A stretch of 64,000 bases of DNA from Taklimakanibacter sp049323275 (GTDB lineage: Bacteria; Pseudomonadota; Alphaproteobacteria; Rhizobiales; Aestuariivirgaceae): contig JBMOOM010000120.1 of the NCBI GenBank assembly GCA_049323275.1, positions 62,001 to 126,000 of the forward strand. The letters are read 5' to 3'. The notes below the pieces were generated by a model. The model was given only the letters and a program-made list of their open reading frames with translations, had not been told where the DNA came from and searched no databases. This document shows positions 35,698-45,125 of the stretch, one piece after another. Position numbers and translations under genes: made by a program. Each line of letters starts with the position of its first letter. Position 1 is the stretch's first letter.

Positions 35698-37536
35698 TTG
35701 CACGGCACGGCTATCAAAGGGGGCTTGAGGCAGAGCGCGAGCGAGTTTGCGCTGAGCCCGACGCCCCATCGTAACCCGGTGCTGGCGAAAGTGCTTGGTG
35801 GTTTTGCGACCCTGACCGCGGGTCTCGATTACGCTGCGCGTGGGGTGACCGGCTTCAATTTCTATTCGTCGCGCGGCCAGCTCGAGCATGTGCTGCCTTA
35901 TCGCGAATTGCGGCTCAAGGCGCTGGCGACGGCGCGCAAGCTTCTCTCCTCCGGTCTCAAGCGCGGCGAACGCGTCGCCGTCGTCGCCGAGACGAGCCCT
36001 GATTTCATGGCGGTGTTCTTCGGCTGCCAATATGCTGGCCTGGTGCCGTGCCCGATGCCCTATTCGATGTATATCGGCGGCAAGAACGCTTATGTGTCGC
36101 GCATCGCCGGCATGCTGAAGACGGCGCGCGCCCGCGCGGTCATCCTGCCGGGCGACCTCGTCTCCCACATAAGTGAGGCGGCACGGCTCGCCGATACCGC
36201 GATCGTCAAGACCTTCGACGAGCTCGCGGCGACGCCGGAAAGCATCGAGAAGCTGAAGCCTTTCGAGGTCGACGAAGTCGCCTATATCCAATATTCCTCG
36301 GGCTCGACCTCGAGCCCGAAGGGCGTGCTCATCACCCAGAAGGCGATCGTCGCCAATACGCGCGGCATCCTGCGCGACGGCCTGAAGGTCACCAATGAAG
36401 ACCGCGCCTTCTCCTGGCTGCCGCTCTATCACGATATGGGACTGGTCGGCTTCTGCCTGTCGCCGATGATGGGGCAGGTGACCGTCGATTATCTGTCGAC
36501 CACCTCCTTCGCCCGCCGTCCGGCCCTGTGGCTCAAGCTGATGTCGGAGAACCGCAGCACCATCGCCTATTCACCGTCCTTCGGCTTCGATCTCGCGGCG
36601 CGCCGGATCAACGGCGAGGCGGTGACGCTGGATCTGACGTCCTGGCGCGTCGCCGGTATCGGCGGCGACATGGTGCGCGCCGATATCCTCAATGATTTCG
36701 CCGATAAGCTCTCGGTGGCGGGCTTCGACGCGAAAGCCTTCACGCCGAGCTACGGCATGGCCGAATCGACGCTCGCCATCACCTTCGCCGACCTCAGCAA
36801 ACCGGTGAAGATCGATACCGTTGATCGTCTCCACTACAAGCTGGCGCAGCGCGCGGTTCCGGCGAGCGAGCAGCTCAAGCAGAGCCCCGAGCGGGTGCGC
36901 AGCTTCGTCGTGTGCGGCAAACCGATCGCCGGCCATGAGATCGTCATCCGTGACGATGCCGGCCAGGATCTGGGCGACCGGGAGATCGGCCATATCCTGT
37001 TCAAGGGGCCGAGCCTGATGGCCGGCTATTTCGAGAATAGCGAAGCGACCCAGGCGATCATGACCGCCGACGGTTATATGGATACCGGCGACATGGGCTA
37101 CTGGCTCGATGGCGAGATCGTCATCACCGGCCGGGCCAAGGACCTGATCCTTCATAATGGCCGCAATATCTGGCCGCAGGATATCGAATGGGCGGCCGAG
37201 CAGATCGAGCCGCTGCGCAGCGGCGATGCCGCCGCCTTCGCGGTCGAAGGCGAGGACGGTGACGACGACGTCGTTGTCCTCGTGCATTGCCGCCTTGCCG
37301 ATGCCGCGGAGATGGAAGAGCTGCGCCGCAAGGTTGCCGCCGTCGTCCATCAGACGGCCGGAATCGAATGCGCCGTTGTCCTCGTCGCGCCCAAAAGCCT
37401 GCCCTTCACCTCGTCCGGCAAGCTTTCCCGTGCCGGCGCCAAGGATGGCTATCTCACGGGCGACATCGCCGAGATCTCCCCGCTGGCTCGCCTGCCGCGT
37501 TCGCTGGATGAAACGCGGCTCCAAGCCGCGCAGTAA
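35698..37536 (+). CDS. aasR: Acyl-ACP synthetase for sphingolipid synthesis (fatty acyl-AMP ligase fold)
   Basis: 612 aa ANL-superfamily ligase. It activates a fatty acid as acyl-AMP and loads it on the dedicated ACP two genes downstream. The AMP-binding motif is YIQYSSGSTSSPKG (197-209); PLYHDMGLVG and TPSYGMAES follow. The C-terminal lysine region is SSGKLSR. Features fit FAAL-type ligases rather than acyl-CoA synthetases. TTG start with GAGG five bases ahead. Gene order ligase, reductase, ACP, Spt equals the Caulobacter ceramide genes AasR, CerR, AcpR, Spt, so that role is assigned. Confidence 0.87.
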   Translation: MHGTAIKGGLRQSASEFALSPTPHRNPVLAKVLGGFATLTAGLDYAARGVTGFNFYSSRGQLEHVLPYRELRLKALATARKLLSSGLKRGERVAVVAETSPDFMAVFFGCQYAGLVPCPMPYSMYIGGKNAYVSRIAGMLKTARARAVILPGDLVSHISEAARLADTAIVKTFDELAATPESIEKLKPFEVDEVAYIQYSSGSTSSPKGVLITQKAIVANTRGILRDGLKVTNEDRAFSWLPLYHDMGLVGFCLSPMMGQVTVDYLSTTSFARRPALWLKLMSENRSTIAYSPSFGFDLAARRINGEAVTLDLTSWRVAGIGGDMVRADILNDFADKLSVAGFDAKAFTPSYGMAESTLAITFADLSKPVKIDTVDRLHYKLAQRAVPASEQLKQSPERVRSFVVCGKPIAGHEIVIRDDAGQDLGDREIGHILFKGPSLMAGYFENSEATQAIMTADGYMDTGDMGYWLDGEIVITGRAKDLILHNGRNIWPQDIEWAAEQIEPLRSGDAAAFAVEGEDGDDDVVVLVHCRLADAAEMEELRRKVAAVVHQTAGIECAVVLVAPKSLPFTSSGKLSRAGAKDGYLTGDIAEISPLARLPRSLDETRLQAAQ

Positions 37537-37557
37537 ACCGCGATTGGCTTCAGGCCG

Positions 37558-38535
37558 ATGCACGGGCCGATAGCACTCACCGGAAGCACCGGTTTCGTCG
37601 GCCGCCATCTCATCAAAGCTCTGGAGGATGCCGGTTATCCCTTGCGGCTGCTCGTGCGGCAAGGTCCGCGCGATTGCGGGTTCGGCACGGCGGAAACGAT
37701 CGTCGGCGGGCTCGAAGACGAAACCGCCCTCAGGCGTCTGGTCGCCGGCGCGCGCGCCGTCATCCATCTGGCGGGTGCGATCGCCGCGCCCGACCGCGCC
37801 ACCTTTTTCGCCGTCAATGTCCAGGGCACCGAGCGGCTGGCCGCGGCGGCGCGTGCCGCGGGTGTCGAGCGTTTCATCCATGTCTCGAGCCTCGCCGCGC
37901 GTGAGCCGCAGCTTTCCGACTATGCGGCGAGCAAGCGCCAGGCCGAGGACATGTTGCTGGCGCAGCCGCCCAATGGGCTCCTCATCCTCAGGCCGCCGGT
38001 CGTCTACGGTCCGGGAGATCGCGCCACCCTGCCGCTGCTCGGGCAGTTGACCCGGCGTATCGCGGTCATACCCGCTGCGGCGGCGGCGCGCTTCTCGCTT
38101 CTTTATGCGGGAGATCTGGCGAAATTCCTGATGGCGCAGCTCGAGGAGCCGACCACGGGTTTGCGTGAAATCGATGACGGCAGGGCCAATGGTTATGGCT
38201 GGACCGATCTGGTGAAGGACGCGGCCGAGACGGAGAGACGGGAGCCGCGCCTGGTTTTCCTGCCGCGCTGGCTGCTCCAGGGCCTGGCCTGGCCGGTGTC
38301 GCTGCTGGGCGCCGCTCTGACGCTCCGCGTCCCGCTGACGCCCGGGAAGGTGCGGGAGCTCTATCATCGCGACTGGGTCGCCCGTGGTCCCGATGCGGGC
38401 CTTGCAGATGCGGTTCAGTTCGACGAGGGATTCCGCCTTACGATCGCCTGGTATCGCGAACAAGGGTGGTTGCCGGCCAATAGCCGGGCCGATAGAAGGC
38501 AGTCGCCGACGTTTCATGGAGAGAGCATCAAATGA
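37558..38535 (+). CDS. cerR: Ceramide reductase, NAD-dependent epimerase fold
   Basis: 325 aa extended SDR. GSTGFVGRHL at 9-18 binds NAD(P); the active-site Tyr-x-x-x-Lys is YAASK after HVSSLAA. In the Caulobacter pathway this protein reduces the 3-oxo group of oxidised ceramide after N-acylation. The hydrophobic stretch LLQGLAWPVSLLGAAL near 235-255 suggests membrane association. It overlaps the ACP start by 4 bases. Confidence 0.85.
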   Translation: MHGPIALTGSTGFVGRHLIKALEDAGYPLRLLVRQGPRDCGFGTAETIVGGLEDETALRRLVAGARAVIHLAGAIAAPDRATFFAVNVQGTERLAAAARAAGVERFIHVSSLAAREPQLSDYAASKRQAEDMLLAQPPNGLLILRPPVVYGPGDRATLPLLGQLTRRIAVIPAAAAARFSLLYAGDLAKFLMAQLEEPTTGLREIDDGRANGYGWTDLVKDAAETERREPRLVFLPRWLLQGLAWPVSLLGAALTLRVPLTPGKVRELYHRDWVARGPDAGLADAVQFDEGFRLTIAWYREQGWLPANSRADRRQSPTFHGESIK

Positions 38536-38774
38536 ACCAGGACATATTCTCGACCCTGTGTCAGCTGCTTGAACCATTCAATTCGGCCAAGATCGCCCTC
38601 AAGCCCGAGACGGATATCTCAGCCGATCTCAATATCGATTCCGTGTCGGTGATGGATTTCGTCATGGAAGTGGAAGACCATTACAACATCGACATTCCGC
38701 TCAATATTCTCTCTGAAACACGCTCGCTCGCCGATCTCGTGACGGTGGTCGAGGGCCGTCTGGCAAAGGTATGA
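38532..38774 (+). CDS. acpR: Dedicated acyl carrier protein for sphingolipid synthesis
   Basis: 80 aa ACP. Ser37 in NIDSVSVMDFVM is the phosphopantetheine site; helix II is acidic (MEVEDHYNIDIP). It differs from housekeeping AcpP (DSLDTVEL). Placed between ceramide reductase and serine palmitoyltransferase, it should present the acyl chain to Spt. Confidence 0.92.
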   Translation: MNQDIFSTLCQLLEPFNSAKIALKPETDISADLNIDSVSVMDFVMEVEDHYNIDIPLNILSETRSLADLVTVVEGRLAKV

Positions 38775-38778
38775 TCCC

Positions 38779-39981
38779 ATGACCGATCTCTTCGACAAGC
38801 ACCGCGGCATAGCGGAGCGCCATGAGCGCATGATGTCGCTCGGCGTCAATGCGGTGGGCCTCACCAACGACCGCATCCTGTCGCCGACCCGCGCCATCAT
38901 CAATGGTCGCGAGACGGTGCTCGCCGGCACCAACAACTATATGGGCATCACCTTCGAGCCCGATTGCATCGCGGCCGGACAGGAGGCCTTGCGCCTCTAC
39001 GGCACCGGCACGACGGGCTCGCGCATCGCCAACGGCTCCTATGCCTCGCATCGCGATCTCGAGACCGAGCTGGCGAGCTTTCTCAACCGCAAGCACTGCA
39101 TCATGTTCACCACCGGCTATCAGGCCAATCTCGGCATGCTGGCCGGGCTGGCGGGGCCCAAGGACACGATCTATCTCGATGCCGACTCGCATTCCTCGAT
39201 CTATGACGGCTGCACGTTGTCCGGCGCCAAGCTGGTGCGCTTCCGCCACAATGACGCGGGCGATCTCGACAAGCGGCTGGCGCGCTCGGAAGATGAGGGC
39301 GGCCGGCTGGTCGTTCTCGAGGGTATTTATTCGATGCTGGGCGACCGCGCGCCGCTCGCCGATTTCGTCGAGGTGAAGAAGAAGCACGGCTTCCAGCTGC
39401 TCGTCGACGAGGCGCATTCCTTCGGCGTGCTGGGCCCGAACGGCCGGGGCCTCGCCGACGAGGCGGGGCTCGAGGACGACGTCGATTTCGTCGTCGGCAC
39501 GTTCTCGAAGAGCATCGGCGCGATCGGCGGTTTCGGCGCCGGCAACCATCCGCTGTTCAACATGCTGCGCTATGCCTCGCGCCCCTATATGTTCACCGCC
39601 TCGCCGTCACCGTCGACGGTGGCGACATCGCTGGCGGCGATCCGCAAGCTCAAGGCCGAGCCCGAGCGGCGCGAGCGCCTGGCGGTCAATTCGGCCCGCC
39701 TGTTCAACGGCTTCAAGGGACTTGGCTTGGCGCTCGGCTGCGACAGCGTAAGCCCGATCGTGGCGGTGAATTGTCCCGACGAGGTCTCCACCATCGCGAT
39801 GTGGAACGCGCTTCTCAATGCCGGGGTCTATGTGAATATCGCGCTTCCGCCCGGCACGCCCGGCAAGCAGTGCCTGCTGCGCTGCTCGGTCTCGGCGGCG
39901 CACACATTCGAGGACATCGACCGGATCATCACGCTGTTCGGCGAGGTTGTCGCGCAGGGGCACTACAGAAAGGCCGGCTGA
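38779..39981 (+). CDS. spt: Serine palmitoyltransferase
   Basis: 400 aa PLP enzyme of the alpha-oxoamine synthase family. It condenses serine with the acyl thioester to 3-oxo-sphinganine, the first committed step. Lys244 in GTFSKSIGAIGG holds PLP, His138 (DADSHSSIYDG) stacks on the ring, and D210/H213 in VDEAHSFG contact it. GTGTTGSR and PPGTP match the family. The adjacent ligase and ACP separate it from the related KBL and AONS enzymes. Ends 10 bases from a convergent gene. Confidence 0.92.
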   Translation: MTDLFDKHRGIAERHERMMSLGVNAVGLTNDRILSPTRAIINGRETVLAGTNNYMGITFEPDCIAAGQEALRLYGTGTTGSRIANGSYASHRDLETELASFLNRKHCIMFTTGYQANLGMLAGLAGPKDTIYLDADSHSSIYDGCTLSGAKLVRFRHNDAGDLDKRLARSEDEGGRLVVLEGIYSMLGDRAPLADFVEVKKKHGFQLLVDEAHSFGVLGPNGRGLADEAGLEDDVDFVVGTFSKSIGAIGGFGAGNHPLFNMLRYASRPYMFTASPSPSTVATSLAAIRKLKAEPERRERLAVNSARLFNGFKGLGLALGCDSVSPIVAVNCPDEVSTIAMWNALLNAGVYVNIALPPGTPGKQCLLRCSVSAAHTFEDIDRIITLFGEVVAQGHYRKAG

Positions 39982-39991
39982 TATCCCGATT

Positions 39992-41971
39992 TCAGCTGAC
40001 CTCGCGCATCCGCAAGGATGGACGGGCGGCGGCCGGGTCCCACTTCTCGATCAGTGTCAGGCAGGCGAGCTGGTTCACCGGCCGGCTGTAGAGAAAGCCC
40101 TGGCCATAGACGCAGCCGAGCTGCTGCAGCTCGATCGCCTGGGTCATGAGCTCGATGCCTTCCGCCGTGGTGGCAAGGCCCAGACTTCTTGCGAGGCCGA
40201 GCATCGACCGGACGATCTTGGCATTCTGCTGGGGATCGGATGAGGGGCGGATGAAGGATTTGTCGATCTTGATCTTGTTGATCAGGAGCTCGGAGAGGTG
40301 CTGCAGGCTCGAATAGCCGGTGCCGAAATCGTCGAGCGCGATGGATATTCCGAGCAGCTTGAGATCGACCAGCGGCTGGCGCACCGACTCGAAGTTGGCG
40401 GCGAGCGCGCTTTCGGTGATCTCGATTTCCAGCCTCTGCGGCGTGATGCCCGCATCCCTGACGATGTCGCGTATGCGTGTCGAAATATTCGGGTTGGCGA
40501 GCTGCGTGGGTGAAAGGTTGACCGATACCGAAAGCTGCGGAGGCCATAGACGGGCGTTGGCGCAGGCCTGCCGCAGTATGGAGAGGAAGAGGTCGTCGAT
40601 CAGGCCGGCTTCCTCGGCAACCGAGATGAAGCTGTCGGGACCGATCAAGCCCGCATCGGGATGTTCCCAGCGCGCGAGCGCCTCGAAGCCGACGAGGCGT
40701 CCGGTGGTGAGCTCCACGACGGGTTGAAAATACGGCACGATAAGGCCGCGCTCGATCGCCGCCGGAAGCTCGGTTTCGATGCGGGCGCGCAGCCGGATGC
40801 GGTCGTCCATCGAGGCATCATAGTAGACGGTGGTTTCGGACTGCACGCCGCGCGCCTGCTGAAGGGCGATGTCGGCCTTGCGGTAGAGCGACTGCGGGTC
40901 GGTCGCATCCTGGGGCGCCTTGGCGACGCCAAGCCGGGCGTTGAGAGAAATGGTGCCCGAGGCCGCGGCGATCGGCTTCTTCAGCAGTTTGATCAGGCGG
41001 TCGCATTGCGCCTCGAGATCCTGGTCGTCGGCATATTCGGTGAGGATCACGAATTCATCGCCGCCGACCCGGAAGGTGTTCGTCTGATCGCTCTGATTGG
41101 ACTGAAGCCGCTTGGCCAAAGCGACGAGGATGGTATCGCCGGCCACATGGCCATAGAGACTGTTCACCTTCTTGAAGCCGACCATGTCGAGCGAGATCAA
41201 AGCGAGCTTCTTGCCGCTGGCCGATACGGAATGGAGCTTCTCGCCGAGGTGGCCGCTCAGAGCACGGCGGTTGGCGAGACCGGTGAGCTCGTCGTGCATG
41301 GCGAGGTAGCGGATATTGTCCTCGGCATCGGCGAAGACATCCTCCGAGCGGCGGAGATTGCGATAGAGCGCCCACCACAGGATGCCGAGGCCGATCAGAA
41401 CCAGACAGAATTTCGACAGCTGGGAGAATTGCGAAACCGAGGCGAAATCGGTGCGCAGCTGCTGTCGCGTGGCTTCGACAAGGCGTCCAGTCTCGCTGGT
41501 CAGCCGCGCCTTCTCCATCGCATAGGTGCGTGAATCGAGGATCGCGCTCGCCTCGGCCTTTTGCCCCTTCTGGACCAAGCTCAGCGCCTGGCGCTCCATA
41601 TTGGTCGTCGCTTCGTTCGAAATCTTGCCGTAGGTTGTGAAACGCTTCGCCGCCTCGTCAGGCGCCATGGCGATCCCGTCGGCGATGGAGCGCTCGAGCA
41701 ACGGGATGGTGTTCTCGTAGCGGATGATCCAGCGCCAGTCGCCGCTGGAAACGGCCATGTGGGCGAACATGGAGAGCCGCTCGTCGAAAAGTGCGATCTG
41801 GTTGGCGAGCAGGCTCGCGCGCTGCAGCCGCGCATCGATCTGGCGTGACCAGTTCTCGAATATCGAGCGTTCGATCATTCCGGCAACGACCAGCAGGAAC
41901 GCGCCGAACAGGGCGATCATGACACTACGATGTGCGACCGAGATCGCCCGCTTGACGATCGAGTGTTTCAT
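39992..41971 (-). CDS. GGDEF-EAL hybrid cyclic-di-GMP enzyme with periplasmic sensor
   Basis: 659 aa. Helix at 16-34, ~150-residue helical periplasmic region, helix near 185-205, then GGDEF (RVGGDEFVIL, ~303-307) and EAL (GFEALARWEHP, ~428) domains. Both catalytic motifs look intact, including the EAL metal residues in DDFGTGYSSLQHL and NKIKIDKSFI, so it may make or degrade the messenger. It sits between the ceramide and head-group operons, 132 bases below the nucleotidyltransferase gene. Confidence 0.92.
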   Translation of the reverse strand: MKHSIVKRAISVAHRSVMIALFGAFLLVVAGMIERSIFENWSRQIDARLQRASLLANQIALFDERLSMFAHMAVSSGDWRWIIRYENTIPLLERSIADGIAMAPDEAAKRFTTYGKISNEATTNMERQALSLVQKGQKAEASAILDSRTYAMEKARLTSETGRLVEATRQQLRTDFASVSQFSQLSKFCLVLIGLGILWWALYRNLRRSEDVFADAEDNIRYLAMHDELTGLANRRALSGHLGEKLHSVSASGKKLALISLDMVGFKKVNSLYGHVAGDTILVALAKRLQSNQSDQTNTFRVGGDEFVILTEYADDQDLEAQCDRLIKLLKKPIAAASGTISLNARLGVAKAPQDATDPQSLYRKADIALQQARGVQSETTVYYDASMDDRIRLRARIETELPAAIERGLIVPYFQPVVELTTGRLVGFEALARWEHPDAGLIGPDSFISVAEEAGLIDDLFLSILRQACANARLWPPQLSVSVNLSPTQLANPNISTRIRDIVRDAGITPQRLEIEITESALAANFESVRQPLVDLKLLGISIALDDFGTGYSSLQHLSELLINKIKIDKSFIRPSSDPQQNAKIVRSMLGLARSLGLATTAEGIELMTQAIELQQLGCVYGQGFLYSRPVNQLACLTLIEKWDPAAARPSLRMREVS

Positions 41972-42103
41972 CTTCCACCGGACTTCGAACCCCGAGGATT
42001 ACTTAAGCCGAGACACCGAAAGGAGAGGCTAACACAGGTTATCTGGTATTTGTTTGGTAAATTTGATGTTAATATTCGGGTTTTACAGAATTGCGGCGGC
42101 GTT

Positions 42104-42985
42104 TCACTTGAGCGCGCCGCGCCACAGGAGCTTCGGCAACAGCATAAGCCCGGCCAATACAGGATGCCGGCGCTGCCAGGGCGAAAGCTCTATCTTCCGG
42201 CCGCTGTGCCGCTCGATCTTCCAGGCCGCGTAGGACGCACCGCCCTCGAAGGTGAAGGCCGCCTTCGCAAGTCTCGCCATCGACAGAGCCTTGCCCTGCC
42301 AGCGGCGCATCTGCCATGACACAGGCGGTACTTTCGGCCGCCCGATCAACCCGGCCGCCTGTTCGTAGAAGACTGCATTCGCTGCCACGAGCTCTCCCGC
42401 ACGGCCGCCGGATTCTGGGCGAAGCTCGGTCCGATAGGTTTCCTCGAAGCCGCGGCGCCAGATGTCCGCCGCGGCGCTGCCCTGAGGTGCCGTCGCGAGG
42501 GCGGCGCGGTACATGGTGACGACGGCCTGGCTTATCGCTTCTATGACACGGGTACGGCTCGCGCCGTTCGAAGCATAAACGAGTGCCGCAGGCTGGGCGA
42601 AACGTGCCCAGAAATAGGGGTTCTTCGTCTCAGGGCGCATGCGCCGGGCAAAAAGCGGCAAAGTCAGCACGGCGTATTTGCACCGCAAGATACGGCCGTC
42701 GTGAATGGTCTCCGCGTAATAGACATTGGGCGGCACTAAGCGGGCGCCGAGGCGGCTCACCGGATTGGCGCTCACATCCGCGTCGCTGTCGAGGAGAAGG
42801 TAGAAGTCGATGAGCGATTCATCGGTGCCGACGCCGCGCAGGCACGACCCATAAGCTAGAATGGCGGCGGCGCCGCGATGCCGGCTCAGCACGTGATCGG
42901 CCATCGCCCGGACATCGGCGGAGAGCTGACGGTCGAGGGTGCTGGCGACGAGACTTGCGAGTTCCGCGGGTGGCCTGTCCATCAT
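42104..42985 (-). CDS. Nucleotidyltransferase-fold protein of the sphingolipid head-group operon
   Basis: 293 aa. The N-terminal region has the pol-beta type pattern YGSCLRGVGTDESLIDFYLL (45-64), with Gly-Ser then acidic metal ligands, recalling TAM41-type phosphatidate cytidylyltransferases. The C-terminal third is basic with a hydrophobic segment (PVLAGLMLLPKLLW). Coupled by 4 bases to the lipid kinase. Likely step: turning ceramide phosphate into CDP-ceramide. Caulobacter has three genes (cpgABC) at the corresponding place; which one this matches is uncertain. Confidence 0.72.
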   Translation of the reverse strand: MMDRPPAELASLVASTLDRQLSADVRAMADHVLSRHRGAAAILAYGSCLRGVGTDESLIDFYLLLDSDADVSANPVSRLGARLVPPNVYYAETIHDGRILRCKYAVLTLPLFARRMRPETKNPYFWARFAQPAALVYASNGASRTRVIEAISQAVVTMYRAALATAPQGSAAADIWRRGFEETYRTELRPESGGRAGELVAANAVFYEQAAGLIGRPKVPPVSWQMRRWQGKALSMARLAKAAFTFEGGASYAAWKIERHSGRKIELSPWQRRHPVLAGLMLLPKLLWRGALK

Positions 42986-43935
42986 CCGCGAATATACGCG
43001 AATTCGGGACCGGTTTCGACCCGCAGCGGCCCGTCGGCCGGCGCCTCGAAGAACTCGCCGTCGATGACGAAAGGCGTACTGCTGGCGATCTCGAAGACAC
43101 GGCCCGAGAAACTGTGCGCTCCTTGCGGAACGCGCCGCCCTTCGCCGCCATACATCAAAGGCAGCAGCCAGCGTATGATGCTGGGAACCGGATAGGGAAA
43201 GGTGGAGACGCGGATCGGCCCGGTCTTGCCGCCCCAGAAGGGCCTGGTGCCGAGAATGAGCTTGTCGAGGGTGGTGGCGAGAAGCATCAGATGCTCGCCC
43301 TCGACCGCCGCCATGCCGTCCCGCATGAGCTTGATCGGATAGGGCCGGTCGATCCTCCCGGTGTCATGCGGATTGGCGCGGGTGAACAACGCCTTGGCGA
43401 CCGCGCTCGCCAGGGTCGCGAAGGTGGCGAATTCGCCCTTCAAGCCGGTACCGTGGACGACGTCCTGGCAGAACACGGTCGCCTGCCAGACAGCGCCGGT
43501 GCCGAGAAACATGCCATGACGGACACGGCCGTCGCGCGGATTGGCGACACGCAAGGTCGGACGGGAGACCAGCACACGCGGCTGACGATTGGCGATGAAA
43601 TCGGCTTGCACTTTCACGTCGCGATTGCGGAAGCCCAGATCGGCGGCGGTCATATTCGTCGTGCCGTGCGGCAATAGCGACAGGCGCGGAAGAAATTTCG
43701 GCGCGTAGCGCTCGGCGATCTCGGTCTGGATCGCCTGGACGGTGCCATCACCCGAACTTATGAAAAGCTCGCTCACGCCGGCCTGCGCCATTTCTGCGAT
43801 GAACGGATAGAGCTGGCCGAAATTCTCGAGCACCCGCACGATGACCTGCGGCTGCGCCTTGAGCAGGGCGGCCAGCTCAAGGCCCTTGCCGCTCGCCTTG
43901 CCGGATAGCGGATTGACGATGAGCCCCCGTGTCAT
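42982..43935 (-). CDS. cpgB: Diacylglycerol/sphingosine-kinase family lipid kinase, probable ceramide kinase
   Basis: 317 aa. ATG 43935 shares one base with the preceding stop (TGATG), and MTRGLIVNPLSGKAS is the family's first strand and loop. The ATP site is SSGDGT (60-65), followed by LLPHGTTNMTA (87-97). C-terminal FVIDGEFFEA is also typical. In Caulobacter the lipid kinase at this place (CpgB) phosphorylates ceramide; context supports the same here. A sphingoid-base kinase is the alternative. Confidence 0.75.
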   Translation of the reverse strand: MTRGLIVNPLSGKASGKGLELAALLKAQPQVIVRVLENFGQLYPFIAEMAQAGVSELFISSGDGTVQAIQTEIAERYAPKFLPRLSLLPHGTTNMTAADLGFRNRDVKVQADFIANRQPRVLVSRPTLRVANPRDGRVRHGMFLGTGAVWQATVFCQDVVHGTGLKGEFATFATLASAVAKALFTRANPHDTGRIDRPYPIKLMRDGMAAVEGEHLMLLATTLDKLILGTRPFWGGKTGPIRVSTFPYPVPSIIRWLLPLMYGGEGRRVPQGAHSFSGRVFEIASSTPFVIDGEFFEAPADGPLRVETGPEFAYIRG

Positions 43936-45125
43936 CAGCCTTTCGCCATCCAGGATTCGAGGGGGCCTGAACGTTTCGCGGCGAGCGCCTGGATAAGCTG
44001 CAGGCCGTGCAACACCAGACAGATGACCGTCCACCAGGCCACGGCGATGAGGCCCCAGTCGGGGCGGCCCAGCAGGGTGAAGGCGGTCAGGATGACGAGA
44101 TTGGGATTGCGGCGGGCGGTGATCTGGCGAAACACCGTGTCGATCTTGCGCCAGATATGAATCTCGAGCCCCAGCCACTTAATGGAGATGCCCTCCATGA
44201 TCCGTTGCAGGACATAACCGCCGAGGATCGCCGCGATGACAGTCCAGAAGGTCGTATCATCGAGCGGATGGCCTGCATAGACGAGGCCGATGCCCCAGGC
44301 GACGTACCAGAAGGGCGGATGGATGAGATCGAGGCCATGGTCGAACACATCGCCCCATTTGCTGGAGGTCAGCGTGGTGCGGGCGAGCTTGCCGTCGACG
44401 GTATCGAGGAATGTCATGAGCCACGCCGCTGCAAGGCCCATGCCATATTGGCCCTGCATGAACAGCCAGAAGGCGAGGAATACCATCACCGCGCCGACAC
44501 AGGTAACCATGTTCGGCGTGATGCCGCGCGGTGCCAGCCAGCGCGTCACGGCGAATGCCGGGCGCGGCCACAGGTGCTTGGTCACCACGTCTGTGGCGCC
44601 CTTATAGGTGCCCATGAACATCCGCCATTCGACATCCGCGCGATTGTCGGCCGTCAGGTGGAAGGCATAGGGCGTCTCGCGCTTGCGCAGCGCCTTCCAG
44701 AATTTGGCGTCGAGCTGATCGGGCGTGCGCGCCAGGAGCCCTAGATCGGACGAAGGCTCGATTCCTTCCAGCAGAATCTCGGCGATGGCTCTTGCGTGCC
44801 GGCCGGACGCCTGCACCGCGAGCGGCGCACTGCCGCTGCCGATGAGCAATATATTCGAGCGCGCGGCGAGGATGGGAATCAGAGGCTGATCGAGGACAGC
44901 GTCGGCTTTGAGAAAGATCACCGGTCCACTGTGCTGCGCCGCCTGATCGACAGATATCTCTTCAGTCACGCCCTCGCGGGCGAACTGGCGGCGCAGGCGT
45001 TCCCCGGGCGTCAGCGACCACAGGCGGATATCGCTCGTGCCGATGAAGCAAAGCACCGGCCTCGACATCGCCGGCGCTGCCTGCTCGGCCGGAGCGGCAT
45101 TCATGGTCGCGTTTTCCAGGCTCAT
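43935..45125 (-). CDS. CDP-alcohol phosphotransferase with degenerate N-terminal nucleotidyltransferase domain
   Basis: 396 aa, two domains. Residues ~20-165 resemble a MobA-like nucleotidyltransferase (LWSLTPGERLRRQ), but the G-x-G-x-R nucleotide loop is missing. Residues ~185-390 are a membrane CDP-alcohol phosphotransferase with the complete motif DTVDGKLAR...GDVFDHGLD (241-266). It would join a CDP-activated partner to an alcohol or ceramide, releasing CMP. Start overlaps the LptG-like stop by 4 bases. Confidence 0.85.
   Translation of the reverse strand: MSLENATMNAAPAEQAAPAMSRPVLCFIGTSDIRLWSLTPGERLRRQFAREGVTEEISVDQAAQHSGPVIFLKADAVLDQPLIPILAARSNILLIGSGSAPLAVQASGRHARAIAEILLEGIEPSSDLGLLARTPDQLDAKFWKALRKRETPYAFHLTADNRADVEWRMFMGTYKGATDVVTKHLWPRPAFAVTRWLAPRGITPNMVTCVGAVMVFLAFWLFMQGQYGMGLAAAWLMTFLDTVDGKLARTTLTSSKWGDVFDHGLDLIHPPFWYVAWGIGLVYAGHPLDDTTFWTVIAAILGGYVLQRIMEGISIKWLGLEIHIWRKIDTVFRQITARRNPNLVILTAFTLLGRPDWGLIAVAWWTVICLVLHGLQLIQALAAKRSGPLESWMAKG

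Noticed and set aside
36571..38577. 668-codon minus-strand frame opposite the acyl-ACP synthetase and ceramide reductase
   Set aside because: No motif and spans two real genes on the other strand; antisense artefact.
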